The translations under genes and the position numbers were made by a program. Positions 5,321 to 5,688 of a stretch of DNA of 5,688 nucleotides are shown here, one piece after another (positions within the stretch are counted from its first letter, which is position 1; the number at the start of each line of letters is the position of its first letter). This DNA is from Thermoprotei archaeon (GTDB taxonomy: Archaea > Thermoproteota > Thermoprotei > Thermofilales > Thermofilaceae). The notes below the pieces were generated by a model that was not told where the DNA came from, searched no databases, and saw nothing but the letters and a program-made list of their open reading frames with translations. The stretch is taken from positions 1 through 5,688 of the forward strand of contig QMRZ01000101.1 of assembly GCA_003649495.1 (NCBI GenBank), written 5' to 3'.

Positions 5321-5688
5321 CTCCCACCACCCACTATGATCCTACACCTTATGTGTGGGCCCCCGCCGTCGACTGGGACCATCTGCATCTTCCCACACAT
5401 CCCGGGGAACCCTATCTTGAGGTCCCTCCCAACGGCATCCACACTCTTCAAGACCTCCAGCGCGTTCCCCGAGACTGTGACTCCCCTGTAGGCCTCCTTG
5501 AGCTCGCCCCCCTCTATCCTCCACGCCTCCTGGACGTTGAACATGAAGTCTCCGTTCGCGTCAGCCTGCCCCCCCATGGCCCCCTTCAAGTAGAAGCCCT
5601 CCCTCGTCTCCTCTATTATCTCCTCAGGCCTCCAGTCGCCGGGGAGCATGTACGTGTTCCTCATCCTGACCAGGGGGGCGTAGCTGTA
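5317..5688 (-). CDS. tldD: TldD metalloprotease, C-terminal part only (gene runs off the window)
   Basis: The minus-strand frame is open to the right edge and ends at TGA 5319-5317, giving 123 or so C-terminal residues of a protein usually about 450-480 long. The true start lies outside; the ATG at 5664 is internal, because the residues before it (YSYAPLVR) continue the conserved segment leading into MRNTYMLPGD. Recognisable landmarks are the RNTYMLPGDW segment, GFYLKGAMGGQADANGDFMF, NVQEAWRIEGGE and GMCGKMQMVPV. The cysteine of the CGK motif (codon 5395-5397) corresponds to E. coli TldD Cys454, which joins the two HExxxH histidines as a zinc ligand, so the catalytic rather than the TldE-type subunit is indicated. 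The HExxxH motif itself should lie further upstream, beyond the window. It overlaps tldE by four bases, consistent with an operon that supplies both heterodimer subunits in equal amounts. Confidence 0.93.
   Translation of the reverse strand, partial: YSYAPLVRMRNTYMLPGDWRPEEIIEETREGFYLKGAMGGQADANGDFMFNVQEAWRIEGGELKEAYRGVTVSGNALEVLKSVDAVGRDLKIGFPGMCGKMQMVPVDGGGPHIRCRIIVGGGR
5321..5328 (-). promoter_or_regulatory. Shine-Dalgarno-like site for tldE inside the tldD 3' end
   Basis: On the minus strand GGTGGGAG directly precedes the tldE ATG and lies within the last glycine codons of tldD. Together with the ATGA stop-start overlap it fits re-initiation by ribosomes finishing tldD. Confidence 0.4.

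Noticed and set aside
4227..5339. Several plus-strand open frames opposite tldE
   Set aside because: The minus strand encodes an unmistakable TldE/PmbA over the whole stretch; the opposing frames give Ser/Thr-rich shadow products with no motif.

Overview
The window comes from a GC-rich archaeon, most likely a hyperthermophilic member of the Thermoproteota (Crenarchaeota). The evidence is: protein types that are archaeal or best matched there (archaeal-type phosphoglycolate phosphatase, a TldD/TldE pair, small winged-helix regulators); purine-rich coding strands dominated by AGG arginine codons; GTG and TTG starts beside ATG; short A/T-rich BRE/TATA-type promoters about 25 bases upstream of very short leaders; and purine-rich Shine-Dalgarno sites. 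The genus cannot be fixed from the sequence alone. The window is almost fully coding, with no tRNA, rRNA, CRISPR or mobile element seen. The longest stretch without a gene is the 117-base divergent region at 3103-3219.

Left part, plus strand: the 3' three quarters of an archaeal phosphoglycolate phosphatase (HAD superfamily, 1-545), then a complete alkaline-phosphatase-superfamily phosphodiesterase/phosphatase (585-2507) with all expected metal ligands and a large inserted domain. A short A/T-rich element and a 6+6 dyad lie in the 39-base gap between them.

Middle: an unrecognised four-helix membrane protein (2509-3102, minus) is transcribed divergently from two tandem small winged-helix genes (3220-3519 and 3567-4007, plus). 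The two winged-helix proteins are paralogues that align without a gap over 76 residues, and their promoter and leader sequences also resemble each other. In the divergent region a perfect 12-bp palindrome sits almost exactly midway between the two opposing TATA-like boxes. This is the most promising candidate for an undescribed small regulatory unit: a membrane protein plus paired DNA-binding proteins, possibly autoregulated.

Right part, minus strand: a tldD-tldE (pmbA) operon, read right to left. The C-terminal part of TldD (5317-5688) overlaps the complete non-catalytic partner TldE/PmbA (4004-5320) by the four bases ATGA, which fits translational coupling of the subunits of a heterodimeric protease.

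Both convergent junctions are extremely tight: a single base between stops at 2508, and a shared CTAG at 4004-4007. Opposing transcripts there must overlap at their 3' ends or terminate inside coding sequence.
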